Positions 6,671-7,848 of a stretch of DNA of 7,848 bases are shown here, in pieces. A program made the translations under genes and the position numbers. Every line of letters starts with the position of its first letter. The first letter of the stretch is position 1. Under the pieces are notes generated by a model that saw nothing but the letters and a program-made list of their open reading frames with translations, did not search any database and was not told where the DNA came from. The DNA is taken from assembly GCA_947166955.1 (NCBI GenBank), contig CAMVGI010000052.1, positions 1 to 7,848 of the forward strand, in the 5' to 3' direction. This DNA is from an uncultured Clostridia bacterium (GTDB lineage: Bacteria > Bacillota_A > Clostridia > Oscillospirales > Oscillospiraceae).

Positions 6671-7279
6671 ATGAAGATCATCCGCTGCATCCTCGGCGAG
6701 CTTGCCACCAACTGCTACCTCCTCATCGACGAGGAGACGCACGATGCCGCCGTGATCGACCCCGCCGACGACGCGGAGACGATCGCGGACGCGCTGCGCG
6801 GAGAGGGCGCCTCGCTCCGCTATATCCTGCTCACGCACGGGCACCGCGACCATACGCTCGCCGCGCCGCGGCTGCACGAGCTGTTTCCCGACGCGGCAGT
6901 CTACATCCACCCGCTGGACAAGGGCACGGTCGGCATGTACGGCTATCCGCTCGACGAGAAGCTCGGCGCCGATCTCAAATTCTATGACGAGGGCGACGAA
7001 CTGACGCTCGGAACCCTGACGCTCCGCGTGCTGCACGCGCCCGGGCACACGGGCGGCTCGGTCTGCCTTCTGTGCGGCGCGGCGCTTTTTTGCGGCGATA
7101 CGCTCTTTGCCGGCTCGATGGGCCGCATCGACCTGCCCGGCGCGCAGCCGGAGAAGATGCCCGATTCCCTCGCGCGCCTCGCGGCGCTCGACGGCGACTA
7201 TACCGTGCTCCCTGGGCACGGAGAGACCTCGACGCTCGACCGCGAGCGCCAATACAACATGTACCTGAGGAACCTATGA
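6671..7279 (+). CDS. MBL-fold metallohydrolase, glyoxalase II-like (YcbL type)
   Basis: A small cytoplasmic metallo-beta-lactamase-fold hydrolase of 202 residues. The metal-site signatures are complete: THGHRDH at 55-61 (His56, His58, Asp60, His61), His126 in APGHTGGS, Asp143 in FCGDTLFAGSMGR and His183 in LPGHGE. The N-terminus MKIIRCILGELATNCYLL and the order of motifs match the short YcbL-like branch related to hydroxyacylglutathione hydrolase. These proteins lack the full C-terminal substrate domain of true glyoxalase II, so the physiological thioester substrate cannot be told from sequence. No signal peptide or membrane segment is seen. It starts 13 nt after dtd and its TGA overlaps the next ATG (ATGA, 7276-7279). 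A gene of this type between dtd and hemZ is common in Clostridia, which suggests co-expression but not a known joint pathway. Confidence 0.92.
   Translation: MKIIRCILGELATNCYLLIDEETHDAAVIDPADDAETIADALRGEGASLRYILLTHGHRDHTLAAPRLHELFPDAAVYIHPLDKGTVGMYGYPLDEKLGADLKFYDEGDELTLGTLTLRVLHAPGHTGGSVCLLCGAALFCGDTLFAGSMGRIDLPGAQPEKMPDSLARLAALDGDYTVLPGHGETSTLDRERQYNMYLRNL
7267..7270 (+). promoter_or_regulatory. hemZ ribosome binding site within the MBL gene
   Basis: GAGG in the last codons of the MBL gene lies 5 nt before the ATG at 7276. It is a weak site; the ATGA stop/start overlap suggests translational coupling carries much of the initiation. Confidence 0.5.
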
Positions 7280-7848
7280 AGCTTCAGCTCATCGGCCACA
7301 ACGAAAAATATGCGCTTGAGCAGAGCCTGCTCGCGCTCTTTCCCGACGAACGCCCCGTCTACGGCGAGATCACGCCCGACGATACGCGTTTTGCGCGCGT
7401 TTCGGCGCGCGAGGACGCGGAACGGGTCGAATATGTCACCGAGCTTTCCTACGACGGCAAATCGGCGCGCTGCGCCTACGCCTATCCCCTCTCCGGCGAC
7501 GAGTACGAGCGCGAGGGACAGCACCGACACGCGCTGGGGCTGAGCTTTTTCGGCGCGGCGGCGGACGCGCTCGGCCTTACCCCGCCGTGGGGCAGCCTCA
7601 CGGGCGTGCGCCCGACGAAGGTGGCGCTCGCGCTGCTCAAGGAAGGCGGGCGCGAGTACGCCGAACGCGAACTTGCCGAGACCTACCGCGTCACGAAAGC
7701 GCGGCGGCGGCTTGCCGTCGAGGCGGCGGAGGCGGGGCTGCGCGCCGCGCAGGCGCTGAGGCCGAACGACGTCTCGCTCTACGTCGGCATTCCGTTCTGC
7801 CCGACGCGCTGCGCCTATTGCAGCTTCGTCGCGCAGAGCGTGGAGAAG
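7276..7848 (+). CDS. hemZ: HemZ-type radical SAM protein (coproporphyrinogen dehydrogenase-like), 3' end outside window
   Basis: The first 191 residues of a radical SAM protein of the HemZ family, annotated as oxygen-independent coproporphyrinogen III oxidase-like. HemN-type enzymes use S-adenosylmethionine and a 4Fe-4S cluster to decarboxylate two propionates of coproporphyrinogen III anaerobically. Visible here are an N-terminal region starting MKLQLIGHNEKYALEQ, the family block WGSLTGVRPTK at 105-115, and the cluster motif CPTRCAYC at 175-182 (Cys175, Cys179, Cys182; CxxxCxxC), preceded by YVGIPF. The long N-terminal region before the cysteines separates HemZ from HemN and HemW. Most of the radical SAM barrel and the C-terminus lie outside the window. 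ATG at 7276 overlaps the preceding TGA. The real substrate of clostridial HemZ is not certain, since many carriers lack a complete haem pathway; family membership is well supported. Confidence 0.92.
   Translation, partial: MKLQLIGHNEKYALEQSLLALFPDERPVYGEITPDDTRFARVSAREDAERVEYVTELSYDGKSARCAYAYPLSGDEYEREGQHRHALGLSFFGAAADALGLTPPWGSLTGVRPTKVALALLKEGGREYAERELAETYRVTKARRRLAVEAAEAGLRAAQALRPNDVSLYVGIPFCPTRCAYCSFVAQSVEK

Overview
This is a compact, very GC-rich bacterial segment. It is most consistent with a high-GC member of the Clostridia (Bacillota), probably anaerobic. That assignment rests on gene order: recJ, relA/spoT-type synthetase-hydrolase, dtd, metallo-beta-lactamase-fold hydrolase and hemZ in a row is a familiar clostridial run, usually continuing into hisS and aspS. 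The Shine-Dalgarno sites are strong (AGGAGG), and the third codon position is heavily G/C, which produces long meaningless open frames on the opposite strand. No mobile element, CRISPR array, tRNA or rRNA is visible.

Layout: positions 1-1641 (minus strand) hold methionyl-tRNA synthetase, metG, whose 3' end lies outside the window. Positions 1642-1876 are a divergent intergenic region with a plausible sigma-70-type promoter on each strand. A 13-bp inverted repeat sits inside the metG promoter spacer and a 14-bp palindrome sits between the two promoters. From 1877 to the right edge there is one tightly packed plus-strand operon: recJ (1877-3975, frameshifted), a bifunctional (p)ppGpp synthetase/hydrolase (3989-6187), dtd (6208-6657), an MBL-fold hydrolase (6671-7279) and the start of hemZ (7276 to beyond 7848). 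Gaps are 13, 20 and 13 nt, followed by a 4-nt overlap. No internal terminator is seen, so the five genes are probably co-transcribed from the promoter near 1812-1840.

Functionally the window combines translation quality control (MetRS, D-aminoacyl-tRNA deacylase), stringent response (RSH) and DNA repair (RecJ exonuclease) with two enzymes whose substrates are less certain (MBL hydrolase, HemZ radical SAM protein). This is conserved housekeeping content rather than an accessory island.

The point most deserving a second look is in recJ. The reading frame breaks at about 2612-2661, exactly where a nine-codon segment occurs twice in diverged form (Gly-Leu-Glu-Ala-Leu-Asp-His-Thr-Asp, then Arg-Leu-Glu-Thr-Ile-Asp-Arg-Ser-Asp) at an offset of 23 nt. 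Removing either copy restores one continuous RecJ with normal spacing. This looks like a join between two strain haplotypes in an assembly, or a real inactivating microduplication. I see no convincing evidence of a previously undescribed system.
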